Position numbers and translations under genes: made by a program
Shown: positions 53,912 to 64,000 of the stretch, piece after piece
How positions within the stretch are numbered: position 1 is the stretch's first letter
How the letters are laid out: every line of letters starts with the position of its first letter
Notes under the pieces: generated by a model
Database searches by the model: none
The model's input: only the letters and a program-made list of their open reading frames with translations
What the model was told of the DNA's origin: nothing
Assembly: GCF_021173675.1 (NCBI RefSeq)
Contig: NZ_JAIHON010000017.1
Location: forward strand, 154,434 to 218,433
Direction: 5' to 3'
DNA from: Streptomyces lincolnensis
GTDB taxonomy: Bacteria; Actinomycetota; Actinomycetes; Streptomycetales; Streptomycetaceae
DNA length: 64,000 nt

Positions 53912-56084
53912 GAAATGCCTCCCCTTGGCTGTGCGAGTCCTGTTGTCCGTACGAGCCCCGCGCCTGCTCGGACGGGTCGTCCTCAGAGTGCACGTTCGGG
54001 TCCTTCGGGTGCCCGTGCGGGTCCTCCGGGCGCCTTCGCGAGGCCTCCGGCCCGCTGCCCGGACCGGCCGCCGCCCCACCGCGCGGCGCGTCCCCGCCCG
54101 ACGTGTCGTCCTGTTGCCGTACGCCCGAGGCGGGCCGCGGCACCACGCGCGCGCCGTTGCCGGGCAGCGCCGTGGGATCCGCGGTGGCCACCACGGCACT
54201 CGTGCGCGGCGCGATCGGGTCCCGGGACGTCACCGGGTCACGGCTCGGCTGGGCCGGCACGGTGGCCGCCTTCTCCGCGTTCCCACGCGGCAGACCGGCG
54301 TCGTCGAGCCCGCGATTGCGCCGGGAGTCCTTGGGCTCCAACGGTATCGGGGAGCCCCTGAGCGGCTCGTCCGCGGTCCGCGGCAACGTCAGCCGGAACT
54401 GCGACCCGCCGCCCGGCTCGCCCCACGCCTGCAGCCAGCCGCCGTGCAGCCGCGCGTCCTCCAGGGCGATGGACAGCCCCAGACCCGTACCGCCGGTGGT
54501 ACGCGCGCGTGCCGGGTCGGCCCGCCAGAAGCGGCTGAAGACGCGGGTCGCCTCACCGGGCTTGAGCCCCACGCCGTAGTCGCGCACCGCGATCGCGACC
54601 GCCCCGCCCGCCGCGGCGAGCTTGACGACGACGTCCCTGCCCTCGCCGTGCTCCACGGCGTTGACGACGAGATTGCGCAGCACCCGCTCCACCCGCCGGG
54701 CGTCCGCCTCGGCGACGACGGGCTGCTGGTCGCCCACCACACGGACGTGCGTGCCCTTGCGCTCGGCGAGCGGCTCGGCCCCGCTGACGACCCTCCGTAC
54801 GACCTCCCTGAGGTCGATCGGCTCCGCCTCCAGCGCCGCCGCGCCCGCGTCGAAACGGCTGATCTCCAGCAGGTCCGCGAGCAGCGACTCGAACCGGTCC
54901 AGCTGGTCGGCGAGCAGTTCCGCCGACCGCGCGGTCACCGGGTCGAAATCCTCCCGCGCCTCATGAATGACGTCCGCGGCCATCCGTACGGTCGTCAGGG
55001 GCGTCCGCAGCTCGTGCGACACGTCCGACACGAACCGCCGCTGCATCCGCGACAGGTCCTCCAGCTGCTGGATCTTCAGCTGGAGGTTCTGCGCCATCTT
55101 GTTGAAGGCCTCGCCGAGCCGCGCGATGTCGTCCTCGCCGGTGACCTTCATCCGCTCCTGGAGCCGCCCGGCGGACAACCGCTCCGCGATCCCGGCCGCC
55201 ATCCGCACCGGGGTGACGACCTGCCGCACGACCAGCCAGGCAATGGCTCCGAGGAGTACGACGACGAAGAGGCCGGCCGTCGCCAGGGTGCCCTTGACCA
55301 GGCTCAGCGACTTCTCCTCCTGGGTGAGCGGGAAGAGGTAGTACAGCTGGTACGGGTCGTCGTTCGGGTCGCTGACCTGCTTGCCGATGACGAGGCCCGG
55401 CTGGGACGCCTTGCCGGAGTCGTCGTCGTAGGCGATCCGGGTGTAGCTCTGGGCCGCCGCCGTACTGCTGTCGACGCGCTCGCGCAGGGCCTCGGGCACG
55501 CTGGCCGCCCAGTCCACGTCACCGGAGGCGCGCGGTCCGCGACCGCCGCCGCTGGCATCGCCGGCGGCGGGGAGCGTCACCACGTCGAAGGCGCCCTGAC
55601 CACCGCTGGACAGCGACTCCACCAGATCGCTCATCCACTGGATGACGTTCTGGTCGGTGCGTTCGTCCACGGCGGTGCCGTCTTCACCGGTCCCGGCCCC
55701 CGCCTCGTCGGCCTTCTGCTTGGCCACCGCGAACCCGCCGGTGGCCTGGCTCTGCGAGGCCTTCACCTTGGCGTCGAGCAGCCCGTTGCGCACCTGCCCG
55801 ATCACGACGAACCCGAGCAGCAGCACGACACCCAGGGACATCAGCAGCGTGGTGACGACGACCTTGAGCTGGATGTTGCGCCGCCACAGCCGCATGACGG
55901 GCAGCAGCGGCCGCCGCACCCACCGCATGAACAGCCGAAGGACCGGGCTGCCCTGGACGCCGCCCTGGAGCAATCCGCCCTCCAGGAAGCGTCCCCAGCG
56001 GGAACCCGCCGTCTTCCGGCCGACAGGCCGCCCCGCGCGAGCCCCGGTCCGCCCGGGCGACGAAGCGGCGCTGTCTCCGGACAT
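53901..56084 (-). CDS. mtrB: Two-component sensor histidine kinase MtrB
   Basis: Membrane kinase that phosphorylates MtrA; the pair links antibiotic production, osmotic balance and development in Streptomyces (known). It has 727 residues from ATG 56084, one base past the mtrA stop, with AGGA upstream. TM1 (VVVTTLLMSLGVVLLLGFVVIG), an extracellular sensor (about 90-240), and TM2 (ATAGLFVVVLLGAIAWLVV) are followed by HAMP. The H-box is FVSDVSHELRTPLTTVRMAADV, the N-box LRNLVVNAVEHG, and the G-boxes include GTGLGLSIALEDARLHGG. A Pro/Arg/Gly-rich tail of about 140 residues follows the ATPase domain. An ATG at 56117 would extend it into mtrA. Confidence 0.95.
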   Translation of the reverse strand: MSGDSAASSPGRTGARAGRPVGRKTAGSRWGRFLEGGLLQGGVQGSPVLRLFMRWVRRPLLPVMRLWRRNIQLKVVVTTLLMSLGVVLLLGFVVIGQVRNGLLDAKVKASQSQATGGFAVAKQKADEAGAGTGEDGTAVDERTDQNVIQWMSDLVESLSSGGQGAFDVVTLPAAGDASGGGRGPRASGDVDWAASVPEALRERVDSSTAAAQSYTRIAYDDDSGKASQPGLVIGKQVSDPNDDPYQLYYLFPLTQEEKSLSLVKGTLATAGLFVVVLLGAIAWLVVRQVVTPVRMAAGIAERLSAGRLQERMKVTGEDDIARLGEAFNKMAQNLQLKIQQLEDLSRMQRRFVSDVSHELRTPLTTVRMAADVIHEAREDFDPVTARSAELLADQLDRFESLLADLLEISRFDAGAAALEAEPIDLREVVRRVVSGAEPLAERKGTHVRVVGDQQPVVAEADARRVERVLRNLVVNAVEHGEGRDVVVKLAAAGGAVAIAVRDYGVGLKPGEATRVFSRFWRADPARARTTGGTGLGLSIALEDARLHGGWLQAWGEPGGGSQFRLTLPRTADEPLRGSPIPLEPKDSRRNRGLDDAGLPRGNAEKAATVPAQPSRDPVTSRDPIAPRTSAVVATADPTALPGNGARVVPRPASGVRQQDDTSGGDAPRGGAAAGPGSGPEASRRRPEDPHGHPKDPNVHSEDDPSEQARGSYGQQDSHSQGEAFRGR

Positions 56085-56085
56085 G

Positions 56086-56775
56086 TCAGCTGGGTCCTGC
56101 CTTGTATCCCACACCACGCACGGTCACCACGATCTCCGGCCGCTCCGGGTCCTTCTCGACCTTGGAGCGCAGCCGCTGCACATGCACGTTCACCAGACGG
56201 GTGTCCGCGGCGTGCCGGTAGCCCCACACCTGCTCCAGGAGCACCTCACGCGTGAACACCTGCCACGGCTTGCGCGCCAGCGCCACCAGCAGATCGAACT
56301 CCAGCGGCGTCAGCGCGATCGACTGCCCGTCCCGTTTCACCGAGTGACCGGCCACATCGATGACCAGATCACCTATGGCGAGCTGCTCGGGAGCCGGCTC
56401 CTCCGACCTCCGCAGCCGCGCCCGGATCCGGGCCACGAGTTCCTTCGGCTTGAACGGCTTCACGATGTAGTCGTCGGCGCCGGACTCCAGGCCCACGACG
56501 ACGTCGACGGTGTCGCTCTTGGCCGTGAGCATCACGATCGGCACCCCGGACTCCGCCCTGATCAGGCGGCACACCTCGATACCGTCCCGCCCCGGCAGCA
56601 TCAGATCGAGCAGCACCAGATCGGGCTTGGACTCACGGAAAGCGGCCAGCGCCTTGTCGCCGTCGGCTACGAAAGACGGCTCAAAACCTTCACCACGCAG
56701 CACAATGCCGAGCATCTCGGCCAGTGCGGTGTCGTCGTCGACGACAAGGACTCGTCCCTTCATAAACGACATCAT
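56086..56775 (-). CDS. mtrA: Response regulator MtrA (OmpR family)
   Basis: The 229-residue regulator binds MtrA sites at developmental, cell-wall and antibiotic genes (known). The receiver domain begins GRVLVVDDDTALAEMLG; the phospho-Asp is in LVLLDLMLPGRDG, Thr in VMLTAKSDT and Lys in YIVKPFKPKEL. The OmpR-type winged helix is LTPLEFDLLVALARKPWQVFTREVLLEQVWGYRHAADTRLVNVHVQRLRSKVE. Nested starts MMSFMKG occur; the first, at 56775, gives the length I remember for the S. coelicolor protein. The preceding gene mtnA stops four bases upstream. Confidence 0.97.
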   Translation of the reverse strand: MMSFMKGRVLVVDDDTALAEMLGIVLRGEGFEPSFVADGDKALAAFRESKPDLVLLDLMLPGRDGIEVCRLIRAESGVPIVMLTAKSDTVDVVVGLESGADDYIVKPFKPKELVARIRARLRRSEEPAPEQLAIGDLVIDVAGHSVKRDGQSIALTPLEFDLLVALARKPWQVFTREVLLEQVWGYRHAADTRLVNVHVQRLRSKVEKDPERPEIVVTVRGVGYKAGPS

Positions 56776-56779
56776 CCCA

Positions 56780-57928
56780 TTAGCTAATCGTTACCTGGCG
56801 TGACCTGGCACACAGCTCGGCAAGAGCCTCTGCGGTCACGGGCGAAACGGCGCCCTCTTCCGTGACAATCGCGGTCACCAGCTCGGGCGGCGTCACGTCG
56901 AACGCCGGGTTGTACGCCTGGGTCCCCAGGGGTGCCACCGGAATCCCGCCTCCCGCTTCCGTTCCGGCCACCGGCACCTGGGGTGCTGTGACCTCGGTCA
57001 CCTCATGACCGGGGCGCTGCTCCACCTCGATGGACGCCCCGTCCGGCGTGTCCGGATCGACCGTGGTCACCGGTGCCACCACGATGAACGGCACGTGGTG
57101 GTACCGAGCGAGCACCGCGAGCGGATAGCTTCCCACCTTGTTCGCCACCGAGCCGTCGGCCGCGATGCGGTCCGCCCCGATCAGCACCGCGTCCACCTCT
57201 CCGGCCGCGAACAGCGAGCCCGCCGCGTTGTCCGTCAACAAGGTGTACGCCATACCGCTGCGAGCCGCCTCGTACGCCGTCAGGCGAGCACCTTGCAGCA
57301 ACGGGCGCGTTTCGTCCACCCACAGCCGCCTCAGCCGCCCCACCCGGTGCGCCGCGAGGGCCACCGCGAACGCCGTTCCCTCACCACCGGACACCAGCGA
57401 TCCGGTGTTGCAGTGGGTGAGGATGCGGTGCCCGCCACCGGGCAACAGCTCGTCCAGGAGAGCCAGCCCGAGCTCGGCCATCCGTGCGCTGGCCTCGGCG
57501 TCCTCCCGGTGCAGCCTGCGCGCGGCGGCGAGCGCCGCCTCGGCGGCCTGCCGGACGTCACCGCCCTTGCCGAGCTCGGCGTGGTACGCGGACTGCGCCC
57601 GGCGCACACCGACGGCGAGGTTCACCGCGGTGGGACGCGCACCCGCGAGCGAGTTCGCCGCGTCGTCCACGTCGAAGCCGCGCACGGCGGCGAGCGCGAC
57701 ACCGTACGCCCCCGCGATGCCGAGCAGCGGCGCCCCGCGCACCGCGAGCGAACGGATCGCCTCCACCAGCGCGGGTGCGTCCGTGCAGACCAGTTCGACC
57801 TCCTCGGCCGGCAACCTCGTCTGGTCGAGAAGTACCAGTACGGGACCTTCTGGTGGCTCCTCCCAACGGATCGCCTGTATCTCGGTCGGCCTGCTGTCCT
57901 CGCCGGATTGCGCGTGCTGATCAGCCAT
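56780..57928 (-). CDS. mtnA: S-methyl-5-thioribose-1-phosphate isomerase
   Basis: Converts methylthioribose 1-phosphate to methylthioribulose 1-phosphate in methionine salvage. It has 382 residues from ATG 57928 (MADQHAQSGEDSRPTEIQAIRW); the frame continues upstream but without family similarity. Motifs are RGAPLLGIAGAYGVALA, catalytic Cys in ILTHCNTGSLVSGGEGTA, WVDETRPLLQGARLTAYE, and catalytic Asp in LIGADRIAADGSVANKVGSYPLAVLA. The stop TAA is four bases before mtrA, so the metabolic gene leads the mtrAB-lpqB operon. Other salvage genes are not nearby. Confidence 0.94.
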   Translation of the reverse strand: MADQHAQSGEDSRPTEIQAIRWEEPPEGPVLVLLDQTRLPAEEVELVCTDAPALVEAIRSLAVRGAPLLGIAGAYGVALAAVRGFDVDDAANSLAGARPTAVNLAVGVRRAQSAYHAELGKGGDVRQAAEAALAAARRLHREDAEASARMAELGLALLDELLPGGGHRILTHCNTGSLVSGGEGTAFAVALAAHRVGRLRRLWVDETRPLLQGARLTAYEAARSGMAYTLLTDNAAGSLFAAGEVDAVLIGADRIAADGSVANKVGSYPLAVLARYHHVPFIVVAPVTTVDPDTPDGASIEVEQRPGHEVTEVTAPQVPVAGTEAGGGIPVAPLGTQAYNPAFDVTPPELVTAIVTEEGAVSPVTAEALAELCARSRQVTIS

Positions 57929-58068
57929 GCGGTCAGTCTGCCCCTTATCCGGCGGACAATTGAAGGTGTGCAGCCCGTACCGCGGCTGGTCACTCGGTGA
58001 CCACCCCATGGCACGATGGGCGCCAACCTGCCACCGCGACCGCGGACGGGCACCGTGAAGGAGCGACG

Positions 58069-59472
58069 ATGAACGACACTCCGGGCTGGGCCTCGCCCGG
58101 ATCCGCCCCGTCCGACGGGCAGGAGCCCGGTGCGTCCGGCCCCACCGAGCCGACCGACCGCCCCGGCCCCGCGAACCCCGCGGATCAGCCCGGCACGGAT
58201 CCTGAGAGCCCCGGCACGAAGTGGTCCAAGGAGCAGCCGCCGCCGGCCCAGTGGTCCGCCCCCACCGGCCCCGCAGCCCCGGACCAGGCCTCGCCGCCCC
58301 CACCACCCGGCCCCGGCTGGGGCACCCCGCCCCCGCCACCCCCTGGCGGCCCCGGCGGCTACGGCCCTCCCGGCGGGCCCGGTGGACCCGGCGGCGGACC
58401 GGGCGGTCACAACGGCTGGGGAGGCGGCTACGGCCCTCCCGGCGGCTACCCCGGTTACGGTGCCTACGGCGGCTGGGGCGGCCCCCCTCCCGCCGCCAAA
58501 CCCGGCGTGATCCCCCTCCGCCCCCTCGGCGTGGGCGAGATCCTCGACGGCGCGGTCTCCACCATGCGCACCCACTGGCGCACGGTCCTGGGCATCTCCC
58601 TGACCGTCGCCGTCCTCACCGAGGTCGTCGCCATCCTGCTCCAGGGCTTCGTCCTGAACGACAGCGCCGACACCGAGGCACTCAACGACCCGAGCGCCAC
58701 GCTCGACGAACTCTCCCGGGCCATGGGCGACGCGGCCCTCAGCTCCGGCGTCCTCTTCGTGATCTCGCTGATCGGCACGGTCGCGGCCACCGCCCTGCTC
58801 ACGACCGTCACCAGCCGCGCCGTCCTCGGCAAGTCCGTCACCACCGCCGAGGCCTGGCGCGACGCCCGCCCGCAGGTGTTGAAGCTGCTCGGCCTGATCC
58901 TCCTGCTGCTCCTCATCACCGTCGGCGTCGTCTTCGCCGGCGCGCTGCCCGGCATCCTCGTGGTCGTCTCCGGAGAGACCACCGGCGGCGTCGTACTCGC
59001 CTTCCTGGGCATGCTGGGCACCGGCATCCTCGCCCTGTGGCTGGCGGTCCGCTACTCCCTGGCCTCCCCCGCGCTGATGCTGGAGAAGCAGAGCATCACC
59101 AAGTCGATGGGCCGCTCCGCGAAGCTGGTCCGCGGCTCCTGGTGGCGGGTCTTCGGCATCCAGCTGCTCGCGACGATCATCGCGAACATCGTCGCGGCGA
59201 TCGTCGTCATCCCCTTCACCTTCCTCGCCGCGGCACTGGGCGGCGACGGCATCGGCGGGTTCCTCGACGGCACCGGCGACCTCGGCTGGACCTTCCTGGT
59301 CGTCAGCGGCGTCGGCTCGGTGATCGGCTCCATGATCACCTTCCCGATCACGGCCGGCGTCACCGTGCTGCTCTACATCGACCAGCGCATCCGCCGCGAG
59401 GCCCTCGACCTCGACCTGGCCCGCGCCGCCGGCGTCCAGGGCTACGGCACCGGCCCCACCCCCGGGAGCTGA
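58069..59472 (+). CDS. Multi-pass membrane protein with Pro/Gly-rich N-terminus (GPDPase membrane-domain-like)
   Basis: The 467-residue product begins at ATG 58069, with GAAGGAG six bases upstream. The first ~145 residues are disordered, with runs such as PPPPPGGPGGYGPPGG. The membrane part starts KPGVIPLRPLGVGEILDGAVSTMRTHWRTVLGISL, the hallmark of a family resembling the membrane domain of glycerophosphodiester phosphodiesterases. About six helices follow. A repeated amphipathic motif MLEKQSITKSMGRSAKLVRGSWWRVFGIQLLA is also typical. No phosphodiesterase catalytic domain is present. It starts the operon with the DUF4129-DUF4350-MoxR-DUF58 genes. Function unknown. Confidence 0.82.
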   Translation: MNDTPGWASPGSAPSDGQEPGASGPTEPTDRPGPANPADQPGTDPESPGTKWSKEQPPPAQWSAPTGPAAPDQASPPPPPGPGWGTPPPPPPGGPGGYGPPGGPGGPGGGPGGHNGWGGGYGPPGGYPGYGAYGGWGGPPPAAKPGVIPLRPLGVGEILDGAVSTMRTHWRTVLGISLTVAVLTEVVAILLQGFVLNDSADTEALNDPSATLDELSRAMGDAALSSGVLFVISLIGTVAATALLTTVTSRAVLGKSVTTAEAWRDARPQVLKLLGLILLLLLITVGVVFAGALPGILVVVSGETTGGVVLAFLGMLGTGILALWLAVRYSLASPALMLEKQSITKSMGRSAKLVRGSWWRVFGIQLLATIIANIVAAIVVIPFTFLAAALGGDGIGGFLDGTGDLGWTFLVVSGVGSVIGSMITFPITAGVTVLLYIDQRIRREALDLDLARAAGVQGYGTGPTPGS

Positions 59473-59476
59473 TGCC

Positions 59477-60298
59477 GTGAGCTTGGCGGGGGGAGGTCTC
59501 ACAGCGGTACCGGCACTGCCGCACGCCGCCGACTCGACCGTACGCATCGCGCTGCACGTCGGCGACACATCCCTGCGTGCCGTCCTGCGCGCCGCGGACA
59601 CCGCGTCCGTCCTGTCGCTCGCACGCTCCGACGACGCCCCGCCGCTGACGACCCCGCGCGACCCCGCGCGGGAAGCCGCCCGGCGTGAGCTGACCAAGCG
59701 GATGTACCACGAGAACGACCCCAGCCTGCTCCAACGCGCCCTCGACGCCTTCTGGGAGTGGGTCGGCAAGCTCTTCGACAGCGCGTCGGCCGCCACCCCT
59801 GGCGGCCCGCTCGGCCTGGTCGTCGTCATCCTGGTCGTCATCGCGGTCCTGGGCGCCCTGTGGTGGCGCCTGGGCACCCCACGCCGTGAACCGGCGTCCG
59901 CCCCGACCCTGTTCGACGACCGCCCCCGCAGCGCCGCCGAACACCGCGCGGCCGCCGAGGCACACGCCGCCCAGGGCCACTGGAACCAGGCCGTCCAGGA
60001 ACGCATGCGGGCCATCGTGCGCTCCCTGGAGGAACGCGCCCTCCTGGACACCCGCCCCGGCCGCACCGCCGACGAGGCAGCAGCGGAAGCCGGCCGCACC
60101 CTGCCCTCACAGTCCGACCGACTGCGCTCCGCCGCCCGGGACTTCGACGACGTGACATACGGCGGCCGCAGGGCGAGCGAGCAGTCGTACCACCGCATCG
60201 CCGAACTCGACCGCGACCTGGAGCGCACCAAGCCCCAGCTCGCGAGCAGCAGCAGCCCCAGCACGGCCCCCACCACCCGCCAGGGAGCCGCCGAATGA
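59477..60298 (+). CDS. DUF4129 domain-containing membrane protein
   Basis: The 273-residue product begins with GTG 59477, four bases after the previous stop. The N-terminal part may be extracellular (signal-like start GGGLTAVPALPHAA). One clear membrane helix (GPLGLVVVILVVIAVLGALWW, about 114-134) leads to a cytoplasmic DUF4129 region: YRAAAEAHAAQGHWNQAVQERMRAIVRSLEERALLDTRPGRTADEAA and SAARDFDDVTYGGRRASEQSYHRIAELDRDL. DUF4129 genes commonly sit with MoxR and DUF58 genes. Biochemical role unknown. Confidence 0.88.
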   Translation: MSLAGGGLTAVPALPHAADSTVRIALHVGDTSLRAVLRAADTASVLSLARSDDAPPLTTPRDPAREAARRELTKRMYHENDPSLLQRALDAFWEWVGKLFDSASAATPGGPLGLVVVILVVIAVLGALWWRLGTPRREPASAPTLFDDRPRSAAEHRAAAEAHAAQGHWNQAVQERMRAIVRSLEERALLDTRPGRTADEAAAEAGRTLPSQSDRLRSAARDFDDVTYGGRRASEQSYHRIAELDRDLERTKPQLASSSSPSTAPTTRQGAAE

Positions 60299-61493
60299 CC
60301 ACCGAGGCCACGCTCCCCTCCACCTCGGCCTCGCCCACCGCCCGCCAGGTGTGGACCCGCGCGCGAGGCGTCGTCCTCGCCCTCGTGGTGCTCCTGGCGG
60401 CGGCCGTCGCGATCGCGGCCGTCCGCTCCGACGCCCGCCACGGCGAACTCGACCCCCGCTCCGCCGACCCCTACGGCAGCCGCGCCGTCGCCGAACTCCT
60501 CGCCGACCGGGGCGTCTCCACGCGCGTAGTCACCACCCTCGACGAGGCCCGCGCCGCGGCCGGCCCGGACACCACCCTCCTGGTCGCCGTCCCCGACCTG
60601 CTGACCGAGCGCCAACAGGGCCGGCTCTACTCCGCGACCGCCGAATCCGCGGGCCGTACGGTCCTCGTCGCCCCCGGCGGCACCTCCGTCGAACGGCTCG
60701 CCCCCGGCATCGTCGCCGCCCCCGCCACCAGCCTCGACTCGACGCTCTCCCCCGCCTGCGACCTGCCCGCGGCCCGACGCGCCGGCAGCGCCGACACCGG
60801 CGGCATCCGCTACACCGTCACACGCCCCGGCGCCGACAAGTGCTACCCCAGCGAACGCCTGGCCACCCTGGTGCGCCTCCCGGCGGACACCGGCGCCGGC
60901 GACACCGTCGTGCTCGGCGCCCCCGACATCCTCTTCAACAATCACCTCGACAAGCAGGGCAACGCCTCGCTCGCCCTCCAACTCCTCGGCTCCCGCCCCC
61001 ATCTGGTCTGGTACCTCCCCTCGCTCTCCGACAGCTCCGCCGCCGACCCGGACGACGAAAAGGGCTTCTTCGACCTGCTCCCCTCGGGCTGGCTCTGGGG
61101 CACGCTCCAGCTCTTCATCGCCGCGGGCCTCGCCGCCTTCTGGCGGGCACGCCGACTGGGCCCCCTCGTGCCCGAAAAACTCCCCGTGGCGATCCGCGCC
61201 TCCGAATCCGTCGAAGGCCGGGCCCGCCTCTACCGCAAGGCGAACGCCCGCGACCGCGCGGCCACCGCTCTTCGCTCCACCACCCGCACGCGCCTCGCCC
61301 CCCTCGTCGGTGTCCCCGTCACCCAGGCGCACGCGCCCGAGGCCCTGCTCCCCGCCCTGTCCGCCCACCTCCACACACCCGGAGACGGACAGGCCATGCA
61401 CACGCTCCTCTTCGGCCCGCCGCCCAGCGACGACGCGGCACTGATCTCGCTCGCCGACCAACTCGACGCCCTCGAAAGAGAGGTACGCCGTCC

Positions 61494-61497
<4 letters not shown>
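60295..61497 (+). CDS. DUF4350 domain-containing membrane protein
   Basis: The 400-residue product has a start overlapping the previous stop (ATGA). One N-terminal helix (GVVLALVVLLAAAVAIAAV) is followed by an outer DUF4350 domain with SADPYGSRAVAELLADRGVSTRVVTTLDEARA and DTTLLVAVPDLLTERQQGRLY, a Rossmann-like ThuA/GAT-type fold. A second membrane helix (LWGTLQLFIAAGLAAFWRARRLGPL, near 262-285) and a cytoplasmic tail follow. A Cys pair (CDLPAARR, CYPSE) may form a disulfide. The stop overlaps the MoxR start. Function unknown. Confidence 0.88.
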
Positions 61498-62485
<988 letters not shown>

Positions 62486-62486
<1 letters not shown>

Positions 62487-63796
62487 TGGCCCTCACCGGA
62501 CGCGCCGCCCTCCTCGCCGCCCTGGGCTCCCTCCCCGTAGGCATCTGGGAACCCGGCTGGACAGGCATCCTCGCGGTCAACGCCCCCCTCGCCCTCGCGT
62601 GCGCCTGCGACTTCGCGCTGGCGGCACCCGTACGCCGCCTGGGCCTGACCCGCTCCGGCGACACCTCCGTACGCCTCGGCGACACCGCCGACGTCACCCT
62701 CACCGTCTCCAACACCTCCCGCCGCCCCCTCCGCGCCCACCTGCGCGACGCCTGGCCCCCCAGCAGCTGGCAGCCCGGCACAGAGGTGGAGGCATCCCGC
62801 CACCGCCTCACAGTGCCCCCTGGCGAACGCCGCCGCGTGACCACGCGTCTACGGCCAACCCGCCGCGGCGACCGCCAAGCGGACCGCGTCACGATCCGCT
62901 CCTACGGCCCTCTCGGCCTCTTCTCCCGCCAGGGCACCCACCAGGTTCCCTGGACGGTCCGCGTCCTGCCGCCGTTCACCAGCCGCAAGCACCTGCCCTC
63001 CAAGCTGGCCCGCCTGCGCGAACTGGACGGCCGCACCAGCGTCCTCACCCGCGGCGAAGGCACCGAATTCGACAGCCTGCGTGAATACGTCCCCGGCGAC
63101 GACACCCGCTCGATCGACTGGCGCGCCACGGCCCGCCAGACCACGGTCGCCGTACGCACCTGGCGCCCCGAGCGCGACCGCCACATCCTTCTGGTCCTCG
63201 ACACCGGCCGCACCTCCGCGGGCCGCGTCGGCGACGCCCCCCGCCTCGACGCCTCCATGGACGCGGCCCTCCTCCTGGCCGCCCTCGCCTCCCGCGCCGG
63301 CGACCGCGTCGACCTCCTCGCCTACGACCGCCGCGTCCGCGCCCTGGTCCAGGGCCGCACCGCAGGCGACGTCCTGCCGTCCCTGGTCAACGCCATGGCA
63401 TCCCTGGAACCCGAACTGGTCGAAACAGACTCCCGAGGCCTTACGGCTACGGCGCTCAGGTCGGCCCCTCGCCGCTCCCTGATCGTCCTGCTCACGACCC
63501 TCGACGCAGCTCCGGTCGAGGAGGGCCTGCTCCCCGTCCTCCCGCAGCTCACCCAGCGCCACACAGTCCTACTGGCCTCAGTTGCAGATCCCCACATCGC
63601 CCGCATGGCAACGGCCCGCGGAAACGCCGAAGCCGTCTACGAGGCCGCAGCAGCAGCCCAGGCGCAGTCAGAACGCCATCGCACGGCAGAGCAGCTCCGC
63701 CGCCACGGCGTAACTGTCGTCGACGCCACCCCCGACGACTTGGCACCGGCACTGGCAGACGCATACCTGGCACTGAAGTCGGCGGGGCGGCTTTAG
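62486..63796 (+). CDS. DUF58 domain-containing protein (VWA-like partner of MoxR)
   Basis: The 436-residue product has its ATG sharing a base with the previous stop (TGATG). Two hydrophobic N-terminal segments (AALLAALGSLPVGIW, LALACACDFALAAP) are followed by a beta-rich region (DVTLTVSNTSRRPLRAHLRDAWP). The DUF58 signature comes next (GTEFDSLREYVPGDDTRSIDWRATARQTTVAVRTWRPERDRHILLVLDTGRT). The last part has the VWA MIDAS-like DTGRTSAG and later LIVLLTTLDAAPVEEG. It is last in the operon, 39 bases before a terminator shared with the rRNA operon. Confidence 0.93.
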
Positions 63797-63835
63797 CCGC
63801 CCCGAGCGAGCCCGAGCGGGGGCCTCCAGAAATGC

Positions 63836-63867
63836 AAAAAGCCCCGTGCCAATGGCACGGGGCTTTT
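63836..63867. terminator. Bidirectional terminator of the DUF58 operon and the rRNA operon
   Basis: GCCCCGTGCC (63841-63850) pairs perfectly with GGCACGGGGC (63854-63863) around AAT. Five A residues lie to the left and TTTT to the right, so both strands have a U tract after the stem. It ends the rightward DUF58 operon and the leftward 5S transcript. Confidence 0.9.
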
Positions 63868-63876
63868 CTAAAGATT

Positions 63877-63995
63877 GTTCGGCGGCGTCCTACTCTCCCA
63901 CAGGGTCCCCCCTGCAGTACCATCGGCGCTGTAAGGCTTAGCTTCCGGGTTCGGAATGTAACCGGGCGTTTCCCTCACGCTATAACCACCGAAAC
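63877..63995 (-). rRNA. rrf: 5S ribosomal RNA
   Basis: On the minus strand the gene begins GTTTCGGTGGTTATAGCGTG (63995 down) and ends with AGTAGGACGCCGCCGAAC (63877): 119 bases. The conserved loop pieces CCGAACCCGGAAGCTAAG and GATGGTACTGCAGGGGGGAC are present. The two ends pair to form helix I. The gene is the 3' end of a leftward rRNA operon; 23S and 16S should lie to the right, outside the window. Confidence 0.97.
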
Positions 63996-64000
63996 ACTAT

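Overview
The window is a high-GC actinobacterial chromosome segment, almost certainly from Streptomyces. The signs are strong third-position GC bias, GGAGG-type ribosome sites mixed with many GTG and TTG starts, an actinobacterial-type tmRNA tag, the PkaA/PkaB kinase pair, an L_180-class NAD-glutamate dehydrogenase and the mtnA-mtrA-mtrB-lpqB group. The gene order agrees with what I remember of the S. coelicolor core region running from smpB/ftsEX through pkaA, ohrR, secA and mtrAB to an rRNA operon. It is mostly chromosomal core; I see no insertion sequence, prophage, CRISPR array or tRNA gene.

Left part (1-10.1 kb): the end of an unknown + strand gene, then the leftward set ssrA (tmRNA), smpB, a C-terminal processing protease and the divisome pair ftsX/ftsE. 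After a small zinc-ribbon membrane protein and an LAETG-anchored wall protein come prfB (RF2) and two membrane Ser/Thr kinases. Trans-translation, peptide release and cell-envelope proteolysis/division therefore sit together.

10.5-19 kb: a 1,543-residue FHA-FtsK/SpoIIIE-like ATPase, divergent from the kinases and a plausible phosphopeptide-reading partner for them, then a sugar ABC importer (lipoprotein plus two permeases, no ATPase). 19.2-29 kb: a cell-surface glycopolymer locus with three tandem paralogous fusions of a GT2 glycosyltransferase and a TagF-type glycerophosphotransferase, followed by two polytopic GT-C-like proteins. The three paralogues show reciprocal damage to their two active sites.

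29-35 kb: an Ohr/OhrR peroxide pair with a clear operator, galE, a YciI-like gene divergent from a Crp/Fnr regulator with an 18-bp perfect palindrome between them, and a TetR regulator divergent from a TagG/TagH-type polysaccharide exporter. A five-copy, 34-bp-period repeat array lies between tetR and tagG. GalE, the glycosyltransferases and TagGH could together supply, build and export one polymer; that link is inference.

35-58 kb: NAD-GDH, a DJ-1/PfpI protein, a HAD phosphatase, the conserved actinobacterial set DUF6912 / Rv3235-like / secA, a GNAT acetyltransferase, a YcaQ-like winged-helix protein, an orphan NarL regulator, long-form HPF, ComF, and the mtnA-mtrA-mtrB-lpqB operon (all leftward). 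58-64 kb: a rightward operon of a multi-pass membrane protein, DUF4129, DUF4350, MoxR ATPase and DUF58, which meets the 5S rRNA gene of a leftward rRNA operon at a shared bidirectional terminator.
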